A DNA stretch of 64,000 nucleotides from positions 1 through 64,000 of the forward strand of contig JAJQCD010000033.1 in assembly GCA_021202925.1 (NCBI GenBank). The letters run 5' to 3'. The stretch is from Clostridiales bacterium (lineage in GTDB: Bacteria; Bacillota; Clostridia; Lachnospirales; Lachnospiraceae). The position numbers were made by a program, and so were the translations under genes. This document shows, in pieces, positions 40,633-50,619 of this stretch. Each line of letters opens with the position of its first letter. Position 1 is the stretch's first letter. Under the pieces are notes generated by a model that saw nothing but the letters and a program-made list of their open reading frames with translations, made no database searches and was not told the DNA's origin.

Positions 40633-40769
40633 CTTAATTCTCTTTTCTTATCCTCCCATAAAAGTTACGCCATCATGCAGACGTACTCTTATATTTATAT
40701 CACACCAACGGTCATTTAAAAAGAGTTTCCGCCCGGAAAATCCGTCCAGTCATCCGGGCGCCGGAACAA

Positions 40770-42167
40770 TCAGCGGTAAAACGCCTGAAACGCCTTATAT
40801 GTATGGTAGACGTCCAGCTTTGCCGTAATCTCAAACGGCGCATGCATGGAAAGCACCGGAACACCCAGATCAACCACATCGATATCCAGCCTGGTAATGA
40901 ACTTCGCAATCGTTCCGCCGCCGCCCAGATCAACCGCCCCCAGTTCGCCGCTCTGCCAGTAGACGCCGTTCTCCTCCATAATGGCAATAAATGCCGCCAT
41001 GGTCTCCGCACTCGCGTCGTTCGAGCCGGACTTCCCGCGGGCGCCGGTGTATTTGGTCAGGACACAGCCCTTATTCAGGTAACTGCTGTTGTTCGCTTCA
41101 AACACATCCGAAAAGGTCGGATCAAAGGCCGCATTGACGTCCGCCGAGAGGCACATGGAATGATGAAAGACTTCCTTCGGATCCGTATATTCCATCTGTG
41201 CCAGATACTCGATGTGATTCTTCAGGTAATCCGAAACCATGCCCGTGTTCCCTTCCGAACCAATTTCCTCCTTGTCCGTCAGAACCGTTACGGTCGTATA
41301 GGCCGGTTCCTTTGCATCGAATTCCGCCATCAGCGCGGTATACGCACATACCCGGTCATCCTGCCCGTAAGCACCGATCATGCTGCGATCCAGCCCCACA
41401 TCGACTGCCTTCTGCGCGGGCACCATCTCGATCTCGGCGCGGAAAAAATCCGCCTCCGTGATTCCATATTTCTCATTCAGCAGCTTCAGGGCCATCAGCT
41501 TGACGGGTTCCTTGACCTTGTCGTCCACGAACGGCAGAGAACCAACAATAATATTCAGTTCTTCCCCCTTCAGCCCCTCGCTCAGTCTCCGCTCGTTTTG
41601 TTTCGCGGCCAGATGCGGCAGCAGGTCGCTGATACAGAATACCGGATCTCCCGCTTCCTCGCCAACACAGATCGTGATCTTCTCTCCGTTCTTTTTCACC
41701 ACTACACCGTGCATCGCAAGCGGAACGGTTCCCCACTGATATTTCCGGATGCCGCCGTAATAATGCGTCTTAAAATACGCAATCTCATTCTTCTCATAGA
41801 GCGGATTCGGCTTCAGATCGAGGCGCGGGGAATCGATATGTGCGCCATTGATCCGCACGCCTTCCCGAACCGGCTTCGTCCCGAAAGTTGTCAGGAGCAC
41901 CGACTTGCCCCGATTCCTTACATATACCTTCTCGCCCGGCCGGTATTTTTTCGACGGGTCAAACTCCTGATATCCGGCTGCGCGGGCCATCTCCACGATC
42001 TGCGCCACACATTCCCGCTCTGTCTTGCCACGGTCAAGGAACGCCTTATATCCTTCGCAAAACACCGCTGCCTCTTCGATCTGCTCCGGCGCCGCCTTCC
42101 CAATATGCGGGAACTTCCAGGTCAGACGCTCCTCTAACCGCTTTCCTTCCGATTTCTCTTCACTCAT
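40770..42167 (-). CDS. M18 family aminopeptidase
   Basis: INGAHIDSPRLDLKPNPLYE, DKEEIGSEGNTGM, GQDDRVCAY. Confidence 0.9.
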   Translation of the reverse strand: MSEEKSEGKRLEERLTWKFPHIGKAAPEQIEEAAVFCEGYKAFLDRGKTERECVAQIVEMARAAGYQEFDPSKKYRPGEKVYVRNRGKSVLLTTFGTKPVREGVRINGAHIDSPRLDLKPNPLYEKNEIAYFKTHYYGGIRKYQWGTVPLAMHGVVVKKNGEKITICVGEEAGDPVFCISDLLPHLAAKQNERRLSEGLKGEELNIIVGSLPFVDDKVKEPVKLMALKLLNEKYGITEADFFRAEIEMVPAQKAVDVGLDRSMIGAYGQDDRVCAYTALMAEFDAKEPAYTTVTVLTDKEEIGSEGNTGMVSDYLKNHIEYLAQMEYTDPKEVFHHSMCLSADVNAAFDPTFSDVFEANNSSYLNKGCVLTKYTGARGKSGSNDASAETMAAFIAIMEENGVYWQSGELGAVDLGGGGTIAKFITRLDIDVVDLGVPVLSMHAPFEITAKLDVYHTYKAFQAFYR

Positions 42168-42191
42168 GATTCTTTCCTCCTCGTATATCCC

Positions 42192-42650
42192 CTAACCACG
42201 GATTCCCTGACCGTCGCCCTCCAGCATCAGCGTAAACGGGCCCTCATTCAGAAGTTCGACCTCCATATGAGCCCCAAACCGGCCATGCTCCACCTTCGGC
42301 GCATATCTTCTGCAGCGCTCCACAAAATATTCATACAACCGCTCTGCCTTCTCCGGATTCCCGGCCTTAACAAAACTCGGGCGATTTCCCTTATGGCAAT
42401 CCGCATACAGCGTAAACTGACTGATCACCAGCATCTCGCCTCCCACGTCCGCGAGAGAGAGATTGGTCTTTCCATTTTCATCCGGAAAAATCCGCAGTTT
42501 GCCAATCTTATCCGCCATCCGCTCCACAGCCGCCTCATCATCCGTCTCCGCGACTCCAAGCAGAATCAGAAATCCCTTTCCGATTGCACCGACCGTCTCT
42601 TTGTCAACCGTAACCTGTGCGTGGGATACCACCTGCAATACCACTCTCAT
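42192..42650 (-). CDS. dtd: D-aminoacyl-tRNA deacylase
   Basis: [49 protein letters not shown]-track start is 44 codons too long. Confidence 0.93.
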   Translation of the reverse strand: MRVVLQVVSHAQVTVDKETVGAIGKGFLILLGVAETDDEAAVERMADKIGKLRIFPDENGKTNLSLADVGGEMLVISQFTLYADCHKGNRPSFVKAGNPEKAERLYEYFVERCRRYAPKVEHGRFGAHMEVELLNEGPFTLMLEGDGQGIRG

Positions 42651-42788
42651 CTTTCCTGTCCTCCCCGGTAAAACCAGACAACTCCGGCAAACCATGGAGC
42701 CTGCCTGTAACCGTTCCTTCCATATATACAGATATACAGGCAACACAAAGGGCAGCTTCTGACAACCGGCTGCCCCCTGCATTCCCCT

Positions 42789-43427
42789 CTATGTCTCCTG
42801 TTCTCCCAGCGTAGCGATCTGCTGATTCAGGGAAAACATCTTTGCGTCCAGCATATCCACAATATCAGCGCAGGATTTCAGCTCCGCCTGCAGATTCTCC
42901 GGTGCGTTCCCCTCAAATTTGTAAGCGATCTTATGTTCCAGGCTGGCCCAGAAATCCATTGCAACCGTCCGGATCTGAATCTCCACCTTCGTCTCTACCG
43001 GTCCGTCCGTCATATAGACCGGAATCGTCACTACCATGTGATAACTCTTGTATCCGTTCGGCTTTGGATTCTTAATGAAATCCTTCACATACAGAACCGT
43101 TATGTCCTTCTGCCGTGCAATCATATCTGCAATGGTATAGATGTCCTGGGTGAACGAGCAGATGATTCGGATGCCCGCGATATCGCTGAGCTTCTCCACC
43201 ATATTCTCGATCGTCACATCCAGGCCGTCGCCCTTGAGTTTCTTGACGATACTCTCCGGCGTCTTGATCCTGGATTTGATATGTTCGATCGGGGTACGTC
43301 CATAGACATGGACAAACTCCCCGTCCAGAATTTCAATTTTAGTATTAATCTCTTTTAACGCCGACTCATATAAAAACATGACTGAGTTCCAGCGGTCCAA
43401 CTGGCCATACGATTTTGGGATATCCAT
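42789..43427 (-). CDS. Small alarmone synthetase (RelQ/YjbM-like GTP pyrophosphokinase)
   Basis: IKSRIKTPESIVKKL, LSDIAGIRIICSF, KPNGYKSYHMVVTIPVYM, EIQIRTVAMDFWASLEHKIAYK. Confidence 0.9.
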   Translation of the reverse strand: MDIPKSYGQLDRWNSVMFLYESALKEINTKIEILDGEFVHVYGRTPIEHIKSRIKTPESIVKKLKGDGLDVTIENMVEKLSDIAGIRIICSFTQDIYTIADMIARQKDITVLYVKDFIKNPKPNGYKSYHMVVTIPVYMTDGPVETKVEIQIRTVAMDFWASLEHKIAYKFEGNAPENLQAELKSCADIVDMLDAKMFSLNQQIATLGEQET

Positions 43428-43489
43428 ATTGCCTTATCCCTCCTAACTTCCATCAATCAGGCCTCAAGCTGCGGACCGCAAAAACGGTA

Positions 43490-44212
43490 TTACAGCTTAA
43501 TGCCTTTCAGGAGCGCACCAAGGTTCGTCGTCGCCTTGCCTGTCTCCTTATAATCAAATACTTCCGTCTCCCGGGCGTCCCCATTTGCCTCGAGAGCCTT
43601 CATACTCAGGCTGATCTTGCCTTCCTTCAGCGCAATAATCTTGACCGTTACTTCCTGTCCTTCCTTCAGCACCGCTGCCGGCGACTTCACTCGCTGGCTG
43701 CTGATCTGGGACACATGCAGCAGGCCGCTCAGACCGCCGTCCAGTTCAATAAACGCGCCATAATCTTTAATCGAATCCACCTTGCCTTTGACAACCGCGC
43801 CGACCTTGACTGCGGCCATCTTCTCTTCCTTCTCCTTCGCCTCCTTCTCTTTCAGAACATTCCGCGCAGAAAGAACCAGCTTCTTCTTCTCCGGATCCAC
43901 CGTAATCGGCGTCACGTCCAGGTGCTGTCCGACACAGTCCTCCAGCTTCTCCACATAATGGGTAGACACATGAGAGGCCGGGATAAAGCCCTGAATCTCA
44001 TCGACATAAGCCACCAGACCGCCCTTGACTGCCTCTTTTACCTTCACGTTGACAACAGCCTTATCCTCCATCATCTGAGTCAGTTCTTTCCACTTCTCCG
44101 CGTCCGGGCCTTCCTGCTCCTGATAGTTGCTGCGGCGCTCGTCAAATTCCTTGTATGATGCCTCCAGTTCCCTGGCGAAATCATCCATCGTCTCCTTAAC
44201 TTCCTCACTCAT
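43490..44212 (-). CDS. S1 RNA-binding domain protein (short RpsA-like)
   Basis: VNVKVKEAVKGGLVAYVDEIQGFIPASHVS and VVKGKVDSIKDYGAFIELDGGLSGLLHVSQIS; RBS aaggag. Confidence 0.88.
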   Translation of the reverse strand: MSEEVKETMDDFARELEASYKEFDERRSNYQEQEGPDAEKWKELTQMMEDKAVVNVKVKEAVKGGLVAYVDEIQGFIPASHVSTHYVEKLEDCVGQHLDVTPITVDPEKKKLVLSARNVLKEKEAKEKEEKMAAVKVGAVVKGKVDSIKDYGAFIELDGGLSGLLHVSQISSQRVKSPAAVLKEGQEVTVKIIALKEGKISLSMKALEANGDARETEVFDYKETGKATTNLGALLKGIKL

Positions 44213-44433
44213 GATTATAAGCTCCTTCCTTTTACACAATCGCCGGAATCACACCGGCGGCTATGTTGACTTTACCACATTTTCTTTCTTTTTTCTATAG
44301 TTTTCTACAGAAAAGTGTGATATAGTGAGAATAATTCCCGCAACCGTTCGGACAGCAGATTTTCGTCTCACCTGATGAAGCAGATACGCCTCCGGAACGG
44401 TTATACTATGTCAGGAAAAGAGGCAGGTTTATC

Positions 44434-45180
44434 ATGGAAGATATTATGGATCTTCACACACACACAATCGCCAGTGGGCACGCCTACAACACGCTCTATG
44501 AGATGGTACATGCGGCGGCAGATAAAAAGGTACAGCTCCTTGGCATAACCGACCACGCCCCCATGGTGCCGGGCGCATGTCATCCATTTTATTTCAGGAA
44601 TTTCCGAGTGATCCCCAGAGTCCTTTTCGGCGTCAATCTCATGATGGGCTGCGAGCTCAATATCATCGATTACGATGGAACGATTGATCTTGAACCCGAG
44701 TACCGCAAAAGGCTGGATTTTGCGATCGCGAGCATCCACGAGCAATGCTACGAGGTCGGCTCCACAGCCCAGAACACGGCCGCCTATCTTGCCGCCATGA
44801 AAAATCCGGACGTTCACATCATCGGCCATCCGGATGACGGACGCGTCCCTGTCGATTTCGAGACGCTGGTCTGCGCAGCAAAAGAAGCGCATGTGCTGCT
44901 GGAATTCAACGCCAGCTCGCTCCATCCGCGTTCCCACCGGGTCAATTCCCGGGCCAATTACATCACCATGCTCGAACTCTGCCGCCGCTACCAGGTGAGC
45001 ATCATCCTTGACAGCGACGCGCACTGCGCCGAGGATGTGGCGGAACACAGCCGCGCCCACGCCCTGCTTCGCGAAATTGATTTTCCGGAAGAACTGGTCG
45101 TAAACTCCTCCATGGAGAAGGCCGCCGAATACATTCCCTATCTGGCCAATCTTCTGGATAACGGAGGCCTGCAGCAATGA
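44434..45180 (+). CDS. PHP-domain phosphatase (YcdX-like)
   Basis: MDLHTHTIASGHAYNTLYEMV, GITDHAP, DSDAHCAEDV. Confidence 0.88.
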   Translation: MEDIMDLHTHTIASGHAYNTLYEMVHAAADKKVQLLGITDHAPMVPGACHPFYFRNFRVIPRVLFGVNLMMGCELNIIDYDGTIDLEPEYRKRLDFAIASIHEQCYEVGSTAQNTAAYLAAMKNPDVHIIGHPDDGRVPVDFETLVCAAKEAHVLLEFNASSLHPRSHRVNSRANYITMLELCRRYQVSIILDSDAHCAEDVAEHSRAHALLREIDFPEELVVNSSMEKAAEYIPYLANLLDNGGLQQ

Positions 45181-46115
45181 TCAACTTTCTGAACCTGGAA
45201 TATTTTCTTGTCGCGGCGGAGGAGCTGAACTTTACCCGCGCGGCAAAGAAACTGTTTATTTCCCAGCAATCCCTGAGCAACCATATTGCCAACATGGAGA
45301 AAGAGTTTGATATTGAGTTGTTCAACCGCACGACCCCCCTGACCCTGACTTACGCAGGACAGTCCCTGCGGGACCGAGCCAGGCAGCTTCTGGATCTGCG
45401 GGACGAAACCTACCGGGAACTCGCCGACATCAAAGATTTCTCCATCGGCCAGCTCACCATCGGCCTCTCCCACACCCGCGGCCGGGTCATTCTGTCGGAA
45501 ATTCTTCCTGTCTATAAGGAGCGCTTTCCGCACATCGACCTGAAACTGGCCGAAGGCAATTCCTCGGAGCTGGCAAACGACCTGATCCACGGAGATGTTG
45601 ATCTGATCATCGACCTGCTCCCCATCCGCGCGGAAAATATAGAGACCGTCCCCATCTGCGAAGAAGAAATTCTGCTCGCTGTTCCCGATCATGTCCTGGA
45701 ACGCGCGTTTCCCGGAAGACTCGAAGAGATCAGGTCCCAGCTCAGCGCCCATGTTGATCTGAAACTGCTGAAGGACTGCCCTTTCCTGATGATCAACAAG
45801 GGTAACCGCGTCCGCACCATTGCAGATGAGATGTTCGAAGAGGCCGAATTCTCGCCGGACATCATTCTGGAGACAGAGAACATCGAGACGGTTCTGGCAC
45901 TCGCCATCAAGGGAATGGGAATTACCTTTTACCCGCGGATGTTTATCTCCGGCCACTCGGATTCCCAGGACAAAATAAGCAATCGCTTAGGCCTGAACTT
46001 CTATTCTCTGGATCACGCAAAGGCTCACGGCACCCTGGCAATCGGCTACCACAAAGGTCATTATATGTCGCAGGCAACGAAAGAATTCATCCGGATTGCC
46101 AGAAAGACCATATAA
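45177..46115 (+). CDS. LysR family transcriptional regulator
   Basis: NLEYFLVAAEELNFTRAAKKLFISQQSLSNHIANMEKEF; ATGA overlap with PHP gene. Confidence 0.93.
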   Translation: MINFLNLEYFLVAAEELNFTRAAKKLFISQQSLSNHIANMEKEFDIELFNRTTPLTLTYAGQSLRDRARQLLDLRDETYRELADIKDFSIGQLTIGLSHTRGRVILSEILPVYKERFPHIDLKLAEGNSSELANDLIHGDVDLIIDLLPIRAENIETVPICEEEILLAVPDHVLERAFPGRLEEIRSQLSAHVDLKLLKDCPFLMINKGNRVRTIADEMFEEAEFSPDIILETENIETVLALAIKGMGITFYPRMFISGHSDSQDKISNRLGLNFYSLDHAKAHGTLAIGYHKGHYMSQATKEFIRIARKTI

Positions 46116-46154
46116 TCCTTGACTTTTTGCACACTTTTCGCTATATTATAAATA

Positions 46155-46169
46155 TAGTAATCGTTATTA
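46155..46169 (+). promoter_or_regulatory. PerR-box-like operator upstream of perR
   Basis: TAGTAATCGTTATTA (7-1-7) just downstream of TTGACT-N17-TATATT; resembles the rubrerythrin palindrome. Confidence 0.5.
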
Positions 46170-46189
46170 TTATTGGTGAGGTGTGCAAT

Positions 46190-46600
46190 ATGAGAACAAT
46201 CAAACACAGCCGACAACGTGAATCCATCCTGACTTTTCTGCTGAACCGGAAGGATCACCCGACTGCGGACACGCTCTATGCTGGCATCCGTGAAGAATAT
46301 CCCAACATCAGTCTTGGCACGGTCTACCGCAACCTGAATCTGCTGGTCGAACTCGGAGAGATTCAGAAGCTGACCTGTGGGGACGGCAAGGACCATTTTG
46401 ACGCAGACACAAGCCCGCATTACCATTTTGTATGCCAGACCTGCGGCTGCGTCAGTGACCTGCCCCTGCCGCCAGTCGACAACCTTGACGAGCAGGCACA
46501 GGCCTGCACCGACTGTCACATCGACAGCCATACGCTGATCTTCTATGGAACCTGCGTCGACTGTCTCGCAAACCCGATGGCTCATCCATCCGATACCTGA
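46190..46600 (+). CDS. perR: Fur-family regulator, PerR-like
   Basis: HPTADTLYAGIREEYPNISLGTVYRNLNLLVELGEI, FVCQTCGCVSD, TCVDC; RBS ggtgaggtg. Confidence 0.85.
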   Translation: MRTIKHSRQRESILTFLLNRKDHPTADTLYAGIREEYPNISLGTVYRNLNLLVELGEIQKLTCGDGKDHFDADTSPHYHFVCQTCGCVSDLPLPPVDNLDEQAQACTDCHIDSHTLIFYGTCVDCLANPMAHPSDT

Positions 46601-46608
46601 GTCATCCA

Positions 46609-46645
46609 CATAGCAGGGAACTGTCACTGACAGTTCCCTGCTATG
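46609..46645. repeat. Perfect 37-bp inverted repeat
   Basis: catagcagggaactgtca-c-tgacagttccctgctatg. Confidence 0.85.
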
Positions 46646-46707
46646 CTATGATGTCCTGGCGGGCTGCCACCGGCATCCCCTTTTTTATTTGTTATGTGTT
46701 ATGACGC

Positions 46708-46745
46708 ACAGAAGCGGCAGAGCTTTTACACTCTGCCGCTTCTGT
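46708..46745. repeat. Perfect 15-bp-stem inverted repeat
   Basis: acagaagcggcagag-cttttaca-ctctgccgcttctgt. Confidence 0.85.
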
Positions 46746-46779
46746 CTCGACTCCCCTTACGGGGAGTCTCCTAATTCTC

Positions 46780-47322
46780 TTAGCCGAAGTATCTCTTCAG
46801 CAGTCCTTCGAATGCCTTGCCATGTCTGGCCTCGTCACGGGCCATCTCATGCACGGTGTCATGAATCGCATCCAGGTTCAGTGCCTTTGCACGCTTCGCC
46901 AGATCCATCTTGCCCTCGGTCGCGCCAAACTCTGCGTCAACCCGCAGCTCCAGGTTCTTCTTCGTGGAATCCGTCACCACTTCGCCCAGCAGTTCTGCAA
47001 ACTTCGCCGCATGCTCTGCCTCTTCATAGGCTGCCTTCTCCCAGTAAAGGCCGATCTCCGGATATCCCTCCCGGTGAGCCACACGCGCCATCGCCAGATA
47101 CATGCCAACCTCAGAGCACTCTCCCTCGAAATTCGCTCTCAGATCCTTGATGATGTCCTCCGGCACGCCCTTCGCTACGCCAACCACATGCTCTGCTGCC
47201 CAGACCTTCTCTTCGCTCTGCTCCTTGAACTTCGATGCCGGAACCTTACATACCGGACAGGACTCCGGCGGGGTGTCTCCCTCATGAACATAACCGCATA
47301 CAGTACAAACCCATTTCTTCAT
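46780..47322 (-). CDS. Reverse rubrerythrin (N-terminal rubredoxin plus diiron domain)
   Basis: [32 protein letters not shown] at N-terminus; [40 protein letters not shown]. Confidence 0.92.
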   Translation of the reverse strand: MKKWVCTVCGYVHEGDTPPESCPVCKVPASKFKEQSEEKVWAAEHVVGVAKGVPEDIIKDLRANFEGECSEVGMYLAMARVAHREGYPEIGLYWEKAAYEEAEHAAKFAELLGEVVTDSTKKNLELRVDAEFGATEGKMDLAKRAKALNLDAIHDTVHEMARDEARHGKAFEGLLKRYFG

Positions 47323-47385
47323 AGACTCAATTCTCCTTTTCATCATGTATAATTATTATCCGCAACTTTTATTTTTGTTGTAATC

Positions 47386-47439
47386 AATATCAGTAATGAT
47401 TACTGATATTAAGATATCATAACTTCCTGCCCCTGTCAA
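47386..47439 (-). promoter_or_regulatory. Promoter and 25-bp perfect palindromic operator of reverse rubrerythrin
   Basis: Minus strand TTGACA-N17-TATCTT followed immediately by AATATCAGTAAT-C-ATTACTGATATT (12-1-12). Confidence 0.75.
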
Positions 47440-47480
47440 TACTTTTTTGTTTATTTCTGAATTTTTTTCTCCATCTTTTT

Positions 47481-50129
47481 CTACTGCGGGCAACCGGCTC
47501 CTCCTGCCACCTTTCCCGCCTGAATCAGAAGTGTCGGAAGAAGCGCCCCGATCCCAATCATGGCAATCTGAGCAGGCGTCAGGTCAGCTGCCGCGAGCAG
47601 CACCTGCAGTCCCGGCACAGACAGAACCGCTCCCAACAGCAAAACTCCGGCCGCAAAGGCCATCACGCTCCAGACATTGCTGCCCGGCCCCAGTTCCACA
47701 ATGGAACGTTCGCTGCGGCAGTTAAACCCGTGCAGCAGACGCGCCAGTGTTAAGGTTGCAAAGGCCATAGTGCTGGCAGTTCCGGCATTACCCGTGCGCA
47801 GCCCGGCAAAATAGGCGGCCATCGTCCCTCCGGCGATCAATATTCCCTGCAGCAATATTTTCCCGGTCAGACGCCGGGTCAGGATTCCTTCCGCCGGATC
47901 ACGGGGTGGTCGGCGCAGCAAATCGTCCTCCGGCGGCTCCATACCGATGGCGATTGCCAGAAGCGAATCGGTCAGAAGATTGATGAACAGCAGGTGCACC
48001 GGAGCAAACGGCAGGGGCAACGACAAAAGCGAGGTGCAAAGCACACATAAAATTCCTGCCATATTTCCGGACAGCAGGAACTGAATGGCATTCTGGATAT
48101 TCCGGTAGACATTTCTCCCATTTGATACAGCCCGGATGATCGTTGCAAAATTATCATCCGCCAGAATCATGGAAGCCGCATCCCGTGCCACATCTGTTCC
48201 GGACCGGCCCATCGCCACACCGATATCCGCCTGTTTGAGTGCCGGTGCGTCGTTTACCCCATCGCCGGTCATTGCAACAATATGGCCGCGCTTCTGCCAG
48301 GCATCAACAATCCGGATCTTGTGTTCCGGCGTTACCCTGGCATATACGACGATACGCTCCAGAAGTTCTCCGAGTCTTCGCTCGTCCATCGCGTCCAGCT
48401 CTGCCCCCGTCACCGCCATCCGGGCAGCCTTGCCTTTTCCGGATTCAAGCAGGCCGATCTTCTCTGCCACAGCCAGCGCCGTGATCCGATGATCACCAGT
48501 GATCATAATCGTGCGAATGCCTGCCCGGCGGGCCGCCAGGATCGCTGCCCGGGATTCCGGCCGTGGCGGATCCATCATCGCCACCAGCCCCAGAAAGGTC
48601 AGGTCCGTTTCTGCCTGCGTCTCCATCTCCGTGCTTCCTGCCATTTCCCGGTATGCGAGTCCGATCACACGAAATCCCCGCGACGCAAGTCCGACACACT
48701 CCCGTTCCAGCCGCTGCCGGGTCCCCTCGTTCATTTCCCGGACGCCGCCCACAGTCAACACCTCGTTCGACCGTGCCAGCAGCACATCTGGCGCACCCTT
48801 GGCAAACAGGAGCTTACGCCCCTCTGCCAGATGAACCGTACTCATCATTTTCCGTCCGGAATCAAATGGGAATTCCCGCCTGCGGGGCATCTGCGCCCAC
48901 AGTTTCCTTACGTCTACCCCGGCAGAAATTCCCAGTTCCAGCAAAGCCCGTTCGACCGGATCGCCATGTTCTTCCCCTGCCTGTTGCGAAAGAAGCGCAT
49001 TGCCGCAGAGAACCGCGTCATAAAGCAGCATCCGGTGGACCGGATGTAACAAATCCAGTTCTCCCGCTTCCATTTCTCTCCCATCCGCATACACCACACC
49101 GGCACGCATTCGGTTCTGTGTCAACGTGCCGGTCTTGTCGGAGCAGATCACAGAAACGCATCCCAGACTTTCTACTGCCTTCAGGTCCTTGATGATCGCA
49201 TGCTCCCTCGCCATCTGTCGTGTCCCCATCGCCTGCACAATCGTGACGATCGAGCCGAGCGCCTCCGGGATTGCGGCGACCGCCAGCGCTACGGCAAACA
49301 TCAGCGCATCCAGAACCGCCATTCCCCGGTACAGACTCAGGGCAAACACCAGCGCGCAGACCAGGAGAATCAAAAGCGCCAGCTTTCCGCCAAACGCATC
49401 CAGACTGGCCTCGAGGGGCGTTTTCCTTTCCCCGGTTTCGTTCATCAGCGCCGCAATGGTTCCGATCTCGGTATCCATACCGGTAGCCGTCACGACGAAG
49501 CGACCTCGCCCCGCACGGATACGGGAGCCGGAAAAGATCATATTTCTCCGGTCGCCCACAGCGACCGGCCCCTGCCCTGAAAATACCTCCGCTGACTTCT
49601 CCGTCTCCATGGATTCTCCTGTCAGCATACTCTCGTCCACCCGCAGCCCCTGGCATTCCACAATGCGGCCATCGGCAGGCGCCATCGCGCCCGCTTCCAG
49701 CAACACCATATCCCCGGGAACGAGCTGTCTGGCCGGAAGTTCCCGCACCACCCCATCCCGGAGCACCCGTGCCACCGGTGCGGACATCGCCCGCAGACTC
49801 TCGAGCGATCTGCGTGCTTTCTCGTGCTGCACCGTCCCGAGAATGGCGTTCATCATCAGAACCGCCACAATCACTCCCATACTCTCCACGTCGCCTGACA
49901 ACGCCGAAAACAGGGCCGCCGCCAGAAGGATCACCACCAGCAAATCCTCAAACTGCTCCGCGAAAACCTGCCACGCCTTCTTCGGCGGCCGCTCCCGCAA
50001 CGCATTTTCACCGGACTCGCCAAGCCGTCTCGCCGCTTCCGACTCCGAAAGTCCCCTGGCGCCCACGTCGAAATACCGACAGACATCCTCCGCCCGACTC
50101 CGATACCACTCCTCCGGTTTTTCCCTCAT
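47481..50129 (-). CDS. P-type cation (Ca2+-type) ATPase
   Basis: VDESMLTGESMETEKS, ICSDKTGTLTQNRM, MTGDGVNDAPALKQADIGVAMG. Confidence 0.93.
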   Translation of the reverse strand: MREKPEEWYRSRAEDVCRYFDVGARGLSESEAARRLGESGENALRERPPKKAWQVFAEQFEDLLVVILLAAALFSALSGDVESMGVIVAVLMMNAILGTVQHEKARRSLESLRAMSAPVARVLRDGVVRELPARQLVPGDMVLLEAGAMAPADGRIVECQGLRVDESMLTGESMETEKSAEVFSGQGPVAVGDRRNMIFSGSRIRAGRGRFVVTATGMDTEIGTIAALMNETGERKTPLEASLDAFGGKLALLILLVCALVFALSLYRGMAVLDALMFAVALAVAAIPEALGSIVTIVQAMGTRQMAREHAIIKDLKAVESLGCVSVICSDKTGTLTQNRMRAGVVYADGREMEAGELDLLHPVHRMLLYDAVLCGNALLSQQAGEEHGDPVERALLELGISAGVDVRKLWAQMPRRREFPFDSGRKMMSTVHLAEGRKLLFAKGAPDVLLARSNEVLTVGGVREMNEGTRQRLERECVGLASRGFRVIGLAYREMAGSTEMETQAETDLTFLGLVAMMDPPRPESRAAILAARRAGIRTIMITGDHRITALAVAEKIGLLESGKGKAARMAVTGAELDAMDERRLGELLERIVVYARVTPEHKIRIVDAWQKRGHIVAMTGDGVNDAPALKQADIGVAMGRSGTDVARDAASMILADDNFATIIRAVSNGRNVYRNIQNAIQFLLSGNMAGILCVLCTSLLSLPLPFAPVHLLFINLLTDSLLAIAIGMEPPEDDLLRRPPRDPAEGILTRRLTGKILLQGILIAGGTMAAYFAGLRTGNAGTASTMAFATLTLARLLHGFNCRSERSIVELGPGSNVWSVMAFAAGVLLLGAVLSVPGLQVLLAAADLTPAQIAMIGIGALLPTLLIQAGKVAGGAGCPQ

Positions 50130-50195
50130 AATCTGCTCCCGCCCGCAATGCACGGCCTGCCCGGCACGCGCCGCCTTATCGTTTCAGACTATGCG

Positions 50196-50240
50196 AAAAA
50201 AAGGCCCTCTATGCAGAAATTGCTTTCCGCACAGAGAGCC
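50196..50240 (-). terminator. Terminator of HD-cupin operon
   Basis: Minus strand ggctctctgtgcgga...tctgcatagagggcc-ttttttt. Confidence 0.75.
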
Positions 50241-50272
50241 AATCGATTCCTGACCTTTTACTCCTGGTATCA

Positions 50273-50599
50273 TCACTTTATAAAATCTTCCCGCATCGGC
50301 GTGAAAATGTCCAGCAAAACGGTATCCTCCAGCACATCAATCCCGTGAACGGCATCTGGCTTCACATAGTATGTATCGCCGGTACCCAGTACCTGATCCG
50401 CCTCTCCTTCCTCATGGTATACCAGCTTCCCAGAGACGATATATCCGATCTGCTCATGAGGATGGGAATGCGGTGCGCCAATCCCGCCCTTCGGGAAATG
50501 CAGCTCCACCGTCATCAGATTCTTACTGTAAGACAAAATCTTCCGGCTCACGCCGCCGCCCAGATCCTCTGGCCGAACATTCCTGTTCTCTGTATACAT
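50273..50599 (-). CDS. Cupin domain protein
   Basis: PHSHPHEQIGYIVSGKLVYHEEGEADQVLGTGDTYYVKPDAVHG. Confidence 0.88.
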   Translation of the reverse strand: MYTENRNVRPEDLGGGVSRKILSYSKNLMTVELHFPKGGIGAPHSHPHEQIGYIVSGKLVYHEEGEADQVLGTGDTYYVKPDAVHGIDVLEDTVLLDIFTPMREDFIK

Positions 50600-50619
50600 C
50601 TCTTCCTGTCCTCTCTTTC

